Part shown: positions 43,413-51,171 of the stretch, piece after piece
Layout: each line of letters starts with the position of its first letter
Position numbering within the stretch: position 1 is the stretch's first letter
NCBI GenBank assembly: GCA_900772095.1
Contig: CAAGQJ010000016.1
Coordinates: 1 to 64,000, forward strand
Direction of reading: 5' to 3'
From: Bacilli bacterium
GTDB taxonomy: Bacteria > Bacillota_I > Bacilli_A > RF39 > UBA660
DNA: 64,000 bases
Notes under the pieces: generated by a model
The model's input: only the letters and a program-made list of their open reading frames with translations
Told to the model about the DNA's origin: nothing
Database searches by the model: none
Program-made: the position numbers and the translations under genes

Positions 43413-43464
43413 AACTCCCCACATCATCGTGGGGAACCATTATTAACCAATTAAAAATTAGAAT

Positions 43465-43704
43465 ATGGCAAAGAAAGTTTATGCTCTCTATCGCACAGAC
43501 AAATGGCATACATACGTAAGTCGCGAATTACTTGTTGTAGCAGGTAGTATCAGAAGATGTTGTAAGGTAGCCAAGGAAGATGGAGCGACAAAAGAGCAGA
43601 TTGAGGATTTGCGCGGTTACCGCCATCAATCCCAGTGTACCAACGAAACCGATTACGAGTACGACATTGATACGTACACGCTCAATGAGAGTTTAATCAG
43701 CTAA
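43465..43704 (+). CDS. Array protein, 79 aa
   Basis: Starts MAKKVYALYRTDKWHTYVSR behind TTAACCAATTAAAAATTAGAAT. N-terminal strand, basic helix (SIRRCCKVAKEDGATKEQIE), then an acidic Tyr-rich end. No recognised family. Ends CAGCTAAAATCCCTC with a CCCTCTTCGGAGGG hairpin (UUCG loop). Confidence 0.7.
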   Translation: MAKKVYALYRTDKWHTYVSRELLVVAGSIRRCCKVAKEDGATKEQIEDLRGYRHQSQCTNETDYEYDIDTYTLNESLIS

Positions 43705-43751
43705 AATCCCTCTTCGGAGGGAACCATTATGAACCATTAAACAGATGAATT

Positions 43752-44279
43752 ATGGAAAAGAATATTGTAGAAGTTGTTATGAATAACAAGGGTGAAGCTA
43801 TCGAGAAAGTAGCCGATTATATCGGTGTTGAAAGCTTCGCCAAGGTAATTGAGGGCCTCTATCGTGAGTGTCTGGAGGAATTCGATGACGCAGAAGATCT
43901 GGAAGAATACATTGCAGATGTGCTCAGTGAGAATATCCAGTCACTTGCATGGGAGTTTACTCACAAGGTAAACAGAGAGATGAAGAAATATCTCCATCTT
44001 AACGACCAGCGCATGGATGGTAATTTTGCCAATCTGTACGAGGACTACCCTAAGCACAGAACAGGTGTGTGGTGGGCATCAGACTACGATGGTGATGATT
44101 ACTACGACTTTTACCCTCAGATGGTAGCCAGACTCGATTCCGCAGAAGACAGCGAGCAGGCTAACAAGGACAGAGGATATCTCGAAGAATGGTATTTCAA
44201 GGCGTTCGGCACGTACAACATCAAGTACAATTTCGGCAATTACCTTGAAGAGGTTCACTCTATGATGGAGGAAGCCTAA
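43752..44279 (+). CDS. Acidic array protein, 175 aa
   Basis: Starts MEKNIVEVVMNNKGEAIEKV. Helical and strongly acidic, with a Trp/Tyr/Asp-rich middle (GVWWASDYDGDDYYDFYP). It resembles in composition the 44335 and 52575 proteins of this array. No recognised family. Ends GCCTAACAATATCCCC with a CCCC/GGGG hairpin. Confidence 0.75.
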   Translation: MEKNIVEVVMNNKGEAIEKVADYIGVESFAKVIEGLYRECLEEFDDAEDLEEYIADVLSENIQSLAWEFTHKVNREMKKYLHLNDQRMDGNFANLYEDYPKHRTGVWWASDYDGDDYYDFYPQMVARLDSAEDSEQANKDRGYLEEWYFKAFGTYNIKYNFGNYLEEVHSMMEEA

Positions 44280-44334
44280 CAATATCCCCTAGCATGGGGA
44301 TATTCAATGTTTAACCATTTAAATGAGATTAGAT

Positions 44335-45177
44335 ATGAGTTACGAATTTGCAAAGAAGGAAATCGGTGATTACAGAATCACCATTTACCAGGATGAGGAT
44401 GCTGAATCGCCTTGCTCTGCATGGGATTTGGTAGGTGTGTATCTTTGGGAGTATACCAGTTGTGGTAGTGGAAGATTAAGTAACGGCTGCAACTGGGATG
44501 AAATATATGATAGAAAATACGACACAAACGACCACAGCTTGCAGGATGCTCTCCGTGAGCTTGTATACAAGTATGTTCCGCAGAATCGTCTTGTAAAATA
44601 TCTGAAGAGCAACAAGCACCGCTCTGCTAAATTATCGTATGATAGAAGCTCTCATGTATGGGAACTTGATTATTACGACAGCAGAGAGGCGTACAAGACT
44701 TCGGTAGAGTTCACTCCTGACGAAATCAAGAACTATGACATGAGAGCAGAGATGATTGAGCCTATGAACAACGAGGACTTGATCTGGCTGCTTGATGACA
44801 TAGCTTACGAAATCGTGATATACGAGTGGTCTTCCACAGGATACTGCCAGGGAGACTACGTAGAAGGTGTTGCCTATTGTGACAAGGAGCGCTTCAAGAA
44901 GATGGTGGATACGAATACCAAGAACTGGAAGAATCGTGCCATCGAGCTGTTTGAGAGCGAAGTCAAGGATATTGGTATGTGGATGTGGGGTGACGTAAAA
45001 GGATATATCCTTGAAAAGAAGCGTCACTACACTAAAATGTACGACGACGGAGACACTTCTGACTCCTACGACTGGGAGGAGATTGATTCCTGCTGGGGAG
45101 AGTACTTCGAAGATGCTGATGACCTCATCGAAGAGGTTATCAAAGAACACGGCTTACAGCCGAAAGATGCAGCCTAA
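44335..45177 (+). CDS. Acidic array protein, 280 aa
   Basis: I chose ATG 44335 (MSYEFAKKEIGDYRITIYQD) because it follows GAGATTAGAT; a start four codons upstream (44323) lies inside the leader. Largely alpha/beta with many Tyr, Trp and Asp and no catalytic motif recognised. C-terminal region contains EIDSCWGEYFEDADDLIEEV. Similar Tyr/Trp/Asp-rich hypothetical proteins are found on Bacteroides mobile elements. Ends GCCTAACAAGGGGAGC with a GGAGC/GCTCC hairpin. Confidence 0.75.
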   Translation: MSYEFAKKEIGDYRITIYQDEDAESPCSAWDLVGVYLWEYTSCGSGRLSNGCNWDEIYDRKYDTNDHSLQDALRELVYKYVPQNRLVKYLKSNKHRSAKLSYDRSSHVWELDYYDSREAYKTSVEFTPDEIKNYDMRAEMIEPMNNEDLIWLLDDIAYEIVIYEWSSTGYCQGDYVEGVAYCDKERFKKMVDTNTKNWKNRAIELFESEVKDIGMWMWGDVKGYILEKKRHYTKMYDDGDTSDSYDWEEIDSCWGEYFEDADDLIEEVIKEHGLQPKDAA

Positions 45178-45225
45178 CAAGGGGAGCTTGCATGCTCCTC
45201 TTCTATTAACCAATTAAATAGAATT

Positions 45226-45486
45226 ATGGGAAAGATTACAATTTCACAGAAGGGAAGTAGAACTATCTACAGAGTGAACAGAAGAATCGTGTGCTATCGT
45301 GACGGGCACAAGTATTGTGTGGGCAAGCCATCATCTGGCAGCACCCATATCGAGCTTGATGCCTTGTCCGAGAATATCGCACACGAGAGATGTATGGAGA
45401 TTTGTGAGCGCAGAATCTATGCAGAGATGAGATATCAGAATCCCGTCGCATACAACGCCCACAGAGTGTTGAACGCATTAGCTTAA
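45226..45486 (+). CDS. Small basic array protein, 86 aa
   Basis: Starts MGKITISQKGSRTIYRVNRR. Arg-rich, with N-terminal strands then a helical part (ENIAHERCMEICERRIYAEM). Likely binds nucleic acid, inferred from charge only. Ends GCTTAAAGATAGCC with a GATAGCCTTCGGGCTATC hairpin. Confidence 0.7.
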   Translation: MGKITISQKGSRTIYRVNRRIVCYRDGHKYCVGKPSSGSTHIELDALSENIAHERCMEICERRIYAEMRYQNPVAYNAHRVLNALA

Positions 45487-45533
45487 AGATAGCCTTCGGG
45501 CTATCACAATTAACCAATTAAGTAAAGAGAATT

Positions 45534-45761
45534 ATGAAGAGATATTACGTATCAGTCACAGAGACTTTAAACAAGGTAGTGAGCGTTGATGCCGAGAGTG
45601 AGGCTGACGCACTGAAACAAGTGGAAACGGCCTACAACGATTCCGTTATCATTCTCGGTTCCGACCATTTCTGCGGAGAAACTATAGAAGCCGAAGATGA
45701 TCAGGAATCCTACATCGATTATGAGAAAAACTACGGGGAGACTTATCAGCACATCGACTAG
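45534..45761 (+). CDS. DpnD/PcfM-like protein, 75 aa
   Basis: Starts MKRYYVSVTETLNKVVSVDA, followed by ESEADALKQVETAYNDS and VIILGSDHF: the beta-alpha-beta pattern of the DpnD/PcfM-like family, small proteins found on restriction islands, plasmids and phages. The exact role of the family is not known. Ends TAGCCAAACGGGGAG with a GGGGAGAGTAATCTCCC hairpin. Confidence 0.75.
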   Translation: MKRYYVSVTETLNKVVSVDAESEADALKQVETAYNDSVIILGSDHFCGETIEAEDDQESYIDYEKNYGETYQHID

Positions 45762-45809
45762 CCAAACGGGGAGAGTAATCTCCCTACCAATAACCAAAAC
45801 ATTATAGAT

Positions 45810-45986
45810 ATGAAGAATTTAGGAATACAGGACATCTGTATGATTAAGCATGGACTAGCGGCATTGCTAGCCAACGAGAAGGTCACTCTTAAAATCGCCA
45901 TCAAGAAAGACGACAAAGAACAGATAGAGAGAAGTAACTCATATATCGATGAGGTAAATGCAGTTATCAGAAAACTAAACTCGTAG
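45810..45986 (+). CDS. Small array protein, 58 aa
   Basis: ATG at 45810 behind ATAACCAAAACATTATAGAT. Starts MKNLGIQDICMIKHGLAALL; two helices with a Lys-rich middle. No recognised family. It lacks the cassette hairpin at its end and runs 5 bases before the next gene, so the pair forms one unit. Confidence 0.6.
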   Translation: MKNLGIQDICMIKHGLAALLANEKVTLKIAIKKDDKEQIERSNSYIDEVNAVIRKLNS

Positions 45987-45991
45987 GAATC

Positions 45992-46135
45992 ATGGAGAAT
46001 CAGGCAGAGTTAGCAGACAAGCTTACATCGATAGCTTGTTCAGAAGACTATTGGAAAAGACTGCACGCAGGAGAAATGAAAATCCAGGAATGGTGGCAGG
46101 AGTATATGAAACGAAAAGCTGAAAAGCGCAGCTAA
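45992..46135 (+). CDS. Tiny array protein, 47 aa
   Basis: ATG at 45992, right after the previous stop. Starts MENQAELADKLTSIACSEDY and ends MKRKAEKRS. Helical, with two Trp in tandem. Its stop lies in AGCTAAGGACTGCGC. No recognised family. Confidence 0.5.
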   Translation: MENQAELADKLTSIACSEDYWKRLHAGEMKIQEWWQEYMKRKAEKRS

Positions 46136-46167
46136 GGACTGCGCACAATAACCAAAACATTACGATT

Positions 46168-46329
46168 ATGACAAGAGAAATGCAAAAAGAATTGGAAGAG
46201 AAATATTTCCGTGAGTGCGGAGATAGGGCAGTAGCGGAGGAGATGGCTCAGATGGATTACGATGCGGACCAGGCATCATCCGATTATTACCCTCACTATG
46301 ACGAAGGCTCCGGAGAATATTGGTTTTAG
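46168..46329 (+). CDS. Small acidic array protein, 53 aa
   Basis: ATG at 46168 behind ATAACCAAAACATTACGATT. Starts MTREMQKELEEKYFRECGDR and ends in an acidic aromatic stretch (DYYPHYDEGSGEYWF). It lies directly before the reverse transcriptase and ends in TAGCTAAAAGGTGG with a GGTGGTcacgtACCACC hairpin. It could be a partner or just another array gene. Confidence 0.55.
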   Translation: MTREMQKELEEKYFRECGDRAVAEEMAQMDYDADQASSDYYPHYDEGSGEYWF

Positions 46330-46376
46330 CTAAAAGGTGGTCACGTACCACCACACAAACCAAAACAAGAAGAATT

Positions 46377-47642
46377 ATGAATGAAGACAGAATCCTAAGT
46401 ATGTTCTTCGAGAAAGCCAGATGGCAGTACGCTATCGAGAAAGGCTTATTCAAGGACATGAACAAAGCAGTAATGTATCAGCTGACAGAGCCAAAGGCTC
46501 GTCTAGCTATGTATCAGAGGATCAAGAGCGGCAATTACAAGATAATGCCGCCTCATACAGCCAAGATTCCGAAAGACAACGGAGATTTCCGTACAGTCTA
46601 TGTGAATGAGGCTGTGGACAGAATCCTCTTGAGCATCGCCAACGACCTCCTGTTTGAGCTGATGCCAGAGATGGTGCATCCACGCTGCACGTCGTACCAG
46701 AAAGGTATCGGCTGCGGTCGTGTGGTGCAAGATGTGTCTCGGATAATATACTCGGCAGATGGTAAAATCATCGGATGGAAAGGTGACTTCTCCAAGTACT
46801 TTGATTCCGTGCCTATTCGGTTCATCGACTGGGCATTCGACAAGGTAGAGGAGAAGTACGGAAAGTCCGCGTTGATAGATGTCATCCGTGACTACTATCA
46901 CACAGATATCTATTTCGATGAGGAAAACAACCTCTGTGAGAAGTATCAATCCCTCAAGCAGGGATGCTCTGTTGCCGCATGGCTGGCTGATGTTATTCTC
47001 TTCCATCTTGACGACAAGCTGTCTAAGCTTAACGGATATTACGTCCGCTATTCAGATGATACGCTGTTTGTCGGTGAAGACTATGAGAAAGCCATGGATA
47101 TTATGAAGAGCGAACTGGAGATGATGCAGATGACGCTCAACCCTAAGAAAGTCGAGTATATTGACGCTAATCACTGGTTCAAATTCCTCGGGTATTCCAT
47201 CAAGGGTCACAGTATCTCTCTGTCGTCCACACGTATCAAGACCTTCCAGAAGGAGGTTGAGAAGAGGACGATAAAGAAGCGTGACACCACAATGACGAAA
47301 GCCATCAATTCAGTGAACAGATATCTCTACAAGGGGTACTGCGATTATTCCTGGGCTACTCAGGTTCTTCCGGTCATAAACGTAAAGGAGGACATCGACA
47401 AGCTCAACACCTTCGTCATGGACTGCATCCGTGCGGTCAAGACAGGCAAGAAGAAAGTTGGTGGACTTGGCTACGTTAAGACTCAGGCTGTAGGTTGCAT
47501 AGACCGAGGCCGTGGCAGGAACGTGACAACAAACAGGAGTAAGACAGAGAGCGAAATCAAGGGGTATCTATCAATCGGTTGTGCTCAGAATGCCTTGCGA
47601 ACGAGCAGGGCAGCGTACAACACATTGGTGAATACTCTGTAG
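46377..47642 (+). CDS. Diverged reverse transcriptase linked to a hairpin array, 421 aa
   Basis: The ATG at 46377 has the array leader (AACCAAAACAAGAAGAATT). RT blocks in order: IPKDNGDFRTVYV (64-76), DRILLSIANDLLFEL (81-95), catalytic GDFSKYFDSV (Asp137), QGCSVAAWLADVIL (195-208), catalytic YSDD (225-228), LNPKKVEYIDAN (254-265) and FKFLGYSI (268-275). A thumb-like C-terminus ends with a basic GGLGYVKTQ...RGRGRNVTTNR region (361-386). Block 4 keeps QG but lacks the usual Pro/Ser, and it also lacks the GxxxSQ form of diversity-generating retroelement RTs. No maturase, HNH, protease or primase domain is attached. It likely makes cDNA from a structured RNA, most plausibly those of the array that starts 66 bases after its stop. 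Confidence 0.9.
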   Translation: MNEDRILSMFFEKARWQYAIEKGLFKDMNKAVMYQLTEPKARLAMYQRIKSGNYKIMPPHTAKIPKDNGDFRTVYVNEAVDRILLSIANDLLFELMPEMVHPRCTSYQKGIGCGRVVQDVSRIIYSADGKIIGWKGDFSKYFDSVPIRFIDWAFDKVEEKYGKSALIDVIRDYYHTDIYFDEENNLCEKYQSLKQGCSVAAWLADVILFHLDDKLSKLNGYYVRYSDDTLFVGEDYEKAMDIMKSELEMMQMTLNPKKVEYIDANHWFKFLGYSIKGHSISLSSTRIKTFQKEVEKRTIKKRDTTMTKAINSVNRYLYKGYCDYSWATQVLPVINVKEDIDKLNTFVMDCIRAVKTGKKKVGGLGYVKTQAVGCIDRGRGRNVTTNRSKTESEIKGYLSIGCAQNALRTSRAAYNTLVNTL

Positions 47643-47708
47643 ATGAGCATCCTAGCGCAAGGATTTTGCCGGAATGAAGAGCGACGATTTAACCATCCGG
47701 TCTCGAAT

Positions 47709-47746
47709 GATGTGGACCTATCTCTGATTAGAGATGGTCCAACATC
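47709..47746 (+). ncRNA. RT-array hairpin 1
   Basis: GATGT/ACATC, GGACC/GGTCC and ATCTCT/AGAGAT stack around a GATT loop: 16 pairs with one bulge. First hairpin, 66 bases after the RT stop. Confidence 0.75.
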
Positions 47747-47873
47747 CTCTCCACCAGGATACTATCAATCTGATAAAGCTATGCGCTGTATCTTCTAACC
47801 GGCATACTCTGTAACCGAGCACACGGACGTGGAAGAAGGACGGGCAGATTCAGGCTAGCGCCTCTATAACGGG

Positions 47874-47933
47874 ATTTGTCGACGATGCGTCCAAGTTCGC
47901 AAGTTTGCAACTTGAGACGGATTGTCGACGAAT
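47874..47933 (+). ncRNA. RT-array hairpin 2
   Basis: ATTTGTCGAC pairs with GTCGACGAAT (10 pairs, one wobble); then, after an internal loop, CGTC/GACG and CAAGTT/AACTTG. Flanks CTAGCGCCT and AGGCGTAG can add an outer stem. Confidence 0.75.
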
Positions 47934-48055
47934 TCGCGCACAAGGCGTAGATCATCAACGAAGTACAGAAATGTGCCAGTCCGTATGACTTCCACCGGTG
48001 GCGCACACCACCAATCCCTGACGGATGGCAAAAGTTTATAAAACAGGTCTCTTAA

Positions 48056-48119
48056 CCAGAGTAGTTGATCCTGGACGTCGTCGTATACTACTTACGACGT
48101 CCTGGATCATCTATTCTGG
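48056..48119 (+). ncRNA. RT-array hairpin 3
   Basis: CCAGA/TCTGG, TAG/CTA, TGATCC/GGATCA and GGACGTCGT/ACGACGTCC: 23 pairs with single-base mismatches, the strongest stem of the array. Flanking ACAGG and CCTGT extend it. Confidence 0.8.
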
Positions 48120-48223
48120 CGAATCCTGTGTCAAATCAGAATCATAAAGCATTGTGCCGAGCCATCGGTCAGGGAATTACCCAAGCACGAGGGTAGTCTT
48201 CAAAGGAGAGTGAATTTATGAGT

Positions 48224-48284
48224 GCTGTTTCCATGCCGCCGGCCTCCCGGAACACTATCCGGGACTCCGGCGGCTTACAACAGC
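48224..48284 (+). ncRNA. RT-array hairpin 4
   Basis: GCTGTT/AACAGC, GCCGCCGG/CCGGCGGC and CCCGG/CCGGG: 19 pairs, very G/C rich. CGAGGG upstream and CCCTCG downstream may close an outer stem. Confidence 0.8.
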
Positions 48285-48376
48285 CCTCGAATCAAGCTGT
48301 TATAGCTACGTGTCACGCTCTCAGATGAAGACAACGTTATTGCCAAACGAGGTACACGAGGAGGCTGTAATTTACC

Positions 48377-48442
48377 AACCAACTGGCAAATAACGCGGGT
48401 TAATCCTTAAATTAAATATTAACCCGCGTAAGCCATCTGGTT
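48377..48442 (+). ncRNA. RT-array hairpin 5
   Basis: AACCA/TGGTT, GGC/GCC and ACGCGGGTTAAT/ATTAACCCGCGT: 20 pairs with an A/T-rich loop of 13 bases. Confidence 0.8.
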
Positions 48443-48550
48443 CGTATCAGTTGATTATAGTAAGGCAACAGACCTATAAGTGTACCTACAACAACCAAAG
48501 TGAATTGCATCACGACTTATCAAGAGTATGAGGTTTAATACCACGTGAGT

Positions 48551-48593
48551 GGAATACCGCCGTCGATGTCTATCGATATCGACGGCCGTATCC
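48551..48593 (+). ncRNA. RT-array hairpin 6
   Basis: GG-ATAC pairs with GTATCC (one bulged A), then GCCGTCGAT with ATCGACGGC after a C-C mismatch: 15 pairs around a 10-base loop. Confidence 0.75.
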
Positions 48594-48686
48594 AATCTCG
48601 GGGTCTAATCGCGAACATACACCAATGCAACGAAGTACTAGAGATGAGTCACGGACATTGCAGTCCGCATAGCCAAGAGTAGAACA

Positions 48687-48768
48687 GATTCAGTTGCATG
48701 TAATGTGACAACGGGACACAACCTGGCGGTTGCCCGGTACGCGTCCCGTTCTTATACATGCAATAATC
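48687..48768 (+). ncRNA. RT-array hairpin 7
   Basis: GATT/AATC, TTGCATGT/ACATGCAA and AACGGGAC/GTCCCGTT, with AACC/GGTT in the terminal region: 24 pairs separated by internal loops. Confidence 0.75.
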
Positions 48769-48853
48769 AAGACGATACAGGAATGCAACACTCTACTGAG
48801 GCTATGCTATAGCTATTGCGAGCCGAATGGTGCGCAAGGAGAATCGATTGTAA

Positions 48854-48920
48854 ATACAGTATTCAGCATCCTGAGAATCACTGGATTATATCCAGGAGTC
48901 TCAGGACTATAATACTGTAT
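48854..48920 (+). ncRNA. RT-array hairpin 8
   Basis: ATACAGTATT/AATACTGTAT, CCTGAGA/TCTCAGG and CTGGAT/ATCCAG: 23 pairs. An outer stem GTGCGC with GCGCAC and GAGAATC with GATTCTC (about 48831-48963) closes the whole unit and shows a full unit of roughly 130 bases. Confidence 0.8.
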
Positions 48921-48990
48921 ATATCAAAAGCATACAGTTACGCAACAGATTCTCTGAGCGCACTCCTATCAACCAATACTTTTTAGAATT

Positions 48991-49272
48991 ATGAGAAGAA
49001 AAAAGAAAGATGTGATCAAGTCGATACTTAAGCAGTTGCATGAGATTCAGATGGAGTATGCTTACGACAAGATTTTACGAGTAGGCATATTTACCGGAAG
49101 TACACGAAACGATATCGTAATAGAGATATCAAGGTGCGATGACACTAGTTCGGATTGCCAGTACGTGATCGAAGGAAGGGAATTTGTATTCTCTTTAAGA
49201 AAGTCGTGTTCCGACAATGAGTTTACCCTGTTTGAGGTGCGTTCCTATATATCAGCACTCAAGGGAAGCTAA
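48991..49272 (+). CDS. Array protein behind the hairpin array, 93 aa
   Basis: Starts MRRKKKDVIKSILKQLHEIQ, very basic at its N-terminus, then a KILRVGIFTGSTRNDIVIEI strand region and an FSLRKSCSDNEFTLFEVRSY end. It resembles the 40751-41026 protein in layout. Leader is AACCAATACTTTTTAGAATT. First gene after the RT array, so a partner role is possible, but nothing direct shows it. Confidence 0.7.
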   Translation: MRRKKKDVIKSILKQLHEIQMEYAYDKILRVGIFTGSTRNDIVIEISRCDDTSSDCQYVIEGREFVFSLRKSCSDNEFTLFEVRSYISALKGS

Positions 49273-49321
49273 AAACGGCGTAGTAATTCTACGCCTTCAT
49301 ATTAACCAATATATTAGAATT

Positions 49322-49543
49322 ATGGAGAAAATAACATTCAATCAGCTGAAAGAGGATTACTTCAACGATGACGTATGTATGGCCGAAGTTCTTGCGAGTA
49401 CACCTGCTACAGGCCTGACTATCGAACAAGCATTCTACCTATATATACGAGCAAAGAATTGGAGTGATAAAGATGAGTTTGAGCTCTATAGCGATGGAGA
49501 TTATTACGACTTGGTTGAAGAAGCCAAAAATATGGAGCTGTAA
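49322..49543 (+). CDS. Small acidic array protein, 73 aa
   Basis: ATG at 49322 (MEKITFNQLKEDYFNDDVCM) behind TTAACCAATATATTAGAATT. Helical with an acidic aromatic C-terminus (FELYSDGDYYDLVEEAKNME). No recognised family. Confidence 0.65.
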   Translation: MEKITFNQLKEDYFNDDVCMAEVLASTPATGLTIEQAFYLYIRAKNWSDKDEFELYSDGDYYDLVEEAKNMEL

Positions 49544-49575
49544 TGCTCCATTCCTATAAACCAATATTTAGAATT

Positions 49576-50028
49576 ATGACATACGACGAGATTATCAATG
49601 AAGTTGAGAATGGTGCTAAGTTCACCATCAACTTCCAGAAGAGAACATGTAGAGTGAACGGCAAGGTAGTAATGTCCGAGGAAGACAAGCCGAAGGACAC
49701 GCCTTACCTTACACCCGAGGTTGTGTTTGTAGGTATCGAGCAGAGATATGCAGCGTACAAGCATTCTGTGCCGTCAGAACGCTCCGAATCACATCGCCGG
49801 TATTACTTCAAGGCTTTGCCTGAGAAAGAACTCACTGACGAAGATATGATGTATGGTGAGCGACGTGAGGTGGCTAGATGCAAGCTGGAACTGTACGTGC
49901 TGATTCAGCTCCTCAGAGGCAACCTCTACTGGGACGGCAGATGGGGAACTTGGTTCTGGTGTTCCAAGAACGACAAGGACCTGATTATCCTCAGAGACTG
50001 GATTGAGCCAAACAAGGGTGGGGCATAA
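49576..50028 (+). CDS. Array protein, 150 aa
   Basis: ATG at 49576 (MTYDEIINEVENGAKFTINF) in the standard leader; upstream in-frame starts lie in the previous gene's end. Alpha/beta N-terminus, helical middle (RREVARCKLELYVLIQLLRG), Trp-rich end (GRWGTWFWCSKNDKDLI). No recognised family. Confidence 0.7.
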   Translation: MTYDEIINEVENGAKFTINFQKRTCRVNGKVVMSEEDKPKDTPYLTPEVVFVGIEQRYAAYKHSVPSERSESHRRYYFKALPEKELTDEDMMYGERREVARCKLELYVLIQLLRGNLYWDGRWGTWFWCSKNDKDLIILRDWIEPNKGGA

Positions 50029-50083
50029 GCCTCATCCACGATTTAATTAACATTTTTAATAACCAACTAAAATAATTAGAATT

Positions 50084-51154
50084 ATGAAGCAGATTGTAAC
50101 AATCACTGGTGAGAATCTTAAGGTAGTAGCTAACAATGTAGAGGTTGATGCAGCTGGTGCAGGTAAGAAGACCAAGGCGCAGATGCGTCTCGAAGCTCTT
50201 AAGGCAGCAGGCGTTGACGTAAGTAAGTACTTCCCTCTCGGTGACGACAAGCTTATCAAGATCGAGAATGGTGCGGCTGTCCCTGTTGATATGGACGATG
50301 CAACCATCGATGCGGTAGGCAAGCAGATTGTCGAGGGTGGATACGTAAGTAACTGGAAGCTGTTCCGCCGTTGGGTGATGAGCCAGATGTTTCACATGCT
50401 CAGACAGATGGACGGATGGAACTGGTCATTCAACCAGGTCTTGCAGCACAAGGGCTACGAGTACCAGTGGCGCATGCTTGAAAATGAGCTCTATGCTCAG
50501 ATGAAGATGGCAGCTCACGGGGATCACGAGAATGCCGGTGCGAGAAACAGATGGTTCGGAGGCTACGTTGCTGCCGATATGGCTTATGACTACATCAATA
50601 AGCTCCGCAAGTATGTGGACGACAACCTTATTTGGAAGGTCAAGAAAGACAAGAACGGAAAGAAGACAAAGGCATTCAAGCATACCTGTAAGGGCAATCC
50701 TTACGTACGTCTTCAGAACGAGGATATCTTCGTCGCAGACTTGGAAAAGAAGGTATATGCTCCTCTCGGTAATCTTGCGCGCAAGATGTATGACAGCAAT
50801 ACCTACAAGGAAGTCTACGATGCTGTTCACGAGTTCAACAAGAAGCGCAAGCATCTCGCATGGGACACCAAGCAGTCTGATGCCTTCATCAATGCCTATA
50901 AGGGTTCCGGCTCCTACTACACGATGAGAAACCTCATTATGTTCCACGGAGCCAGATTCTGGAAAAACGGACGAAAGATGTCAGAAGCCAACTCGTTGAA
51001 GGAGCTTGAGTCAAAAGCCAAGCTCTACGACGAAGAGGGTTGGAGAATGCTCGGTGTTTTCAAGCAGCTCATTATAGAGAACGATATCGACATCCAGGGC
51101 AAGATTAACGAGTGGCATAAGGCTAAGGTCGAGAAGGTGATCGCCAGTAAGTAG
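50084..51154 (+). CDS. Large array protein of unknown function, 356 aa
   Basis: Starts MKQIVTITGENLKVVANNVE. A short N-terminal beta region is followed by a conserved-looking helical body: RRWVMSQMFHMLRQMDGWNW (about 95-115), an Asn-Arg-Trp-Phe-Gly-Gly segment, a basic VKKDKNGKKTKAFKHTCKGN stretch (190-210) and a basic C-terminus (EKVIASK). No known motif. Along with the RT it is one of the largest products of the array and is followed directly by a lone structured RNA-like element (51172-51306), so it is a candidate RNA-binding partner. Confidence 0.8.
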   Translation: MKQIVTITGENLKVVANNVEVDAAGAGKKTKAQMRLEALKAAGVDVSKYFPLGDDKLIKIENGAAVPVDMDDATIDAVGKQIVEGGYVSNWKLFRRWVMSQMFHMLRQMDGWNWSFNQVLQHKGYEYQWRMLENELYAQMKMAAHGDHENAGARNRWFGGYVAADMAYDYINKLRKYVDDNLIWKVKKDKNGKKTKAFKHTCKGNPYVRLQNEDIFVADLEKKVYAPLGNLARKMYDSNTYKEVYDAVHEFNKKRKHLAWDTKQSDAFINAYKGSGSYYTMRNLIMFHGARFWKNGRKMSEANSLKELESKAKLYDEEGWRMLGVFKQLIIENDIDIQGKINEWHKAKVEKVIASK

Positions 51155-51171
51155 TAAGGTTCGCCGCCTGT

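Larger units (their letters stand above)
47643..48990 (+). ncRNA. RT-linked array of eight long hairpins, gene-free
   Basis: About 1.3 kb with no credible gene and no homopolymer or simple repeats. Eight compound stem-loops have centres near 47728, 47903, 48088, 48254, 48410, 48572, 48728 and 48887; steps are 175, 185, 166, 156, 162, 156 and 159. Stem sequences are unrelated to each other, while size and position are kept, so structure rather than sequence is conserved. Several spacers hold a second weaker stem (TATGC/GCATA in unit 1, CGGAC/GTCCG in unit 6). CAACGAAGTAC recurs in the spacers at 47957 and 48630. Reads in the RT direction and ends at the AACCA leader of the 48991 gene. Confidence 0.8.

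Noticed and set aside
46377..47642. Diversity-generating retroelement
   Set aside because: The RT keeps QG in block 4 rather than GxxxSQ, no accessory Avd-like gene is next to it, and I saw no near-identical template/variable repeat pair with A changes near the RT or in the fibre gene. An exhaustive repeat search was not possible by eye.
47779..48912. Short open frames of 60-75 codons in the hairpin array (47779-48006 minus, 48730-48912 plus)
   Set aside because: They cross hairpins, lack the array leader before their starts and show no protein-like composition; chance frames.
47709..48963. CRISPR array
   Set aside because: Units share spacing but not sequence, the hairpin arms are internal to each unit, and there are no identical direct repeats or cas genes.
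46377..48990. Canonical retron or group II intron
   Set aside because: Retrons carry one ncRNA, usually upstream of the RT; here the structures lie downstream and are eight in number. No maturase/endonuclease domain and no recognisable group II domain V hairpin next to the RT.
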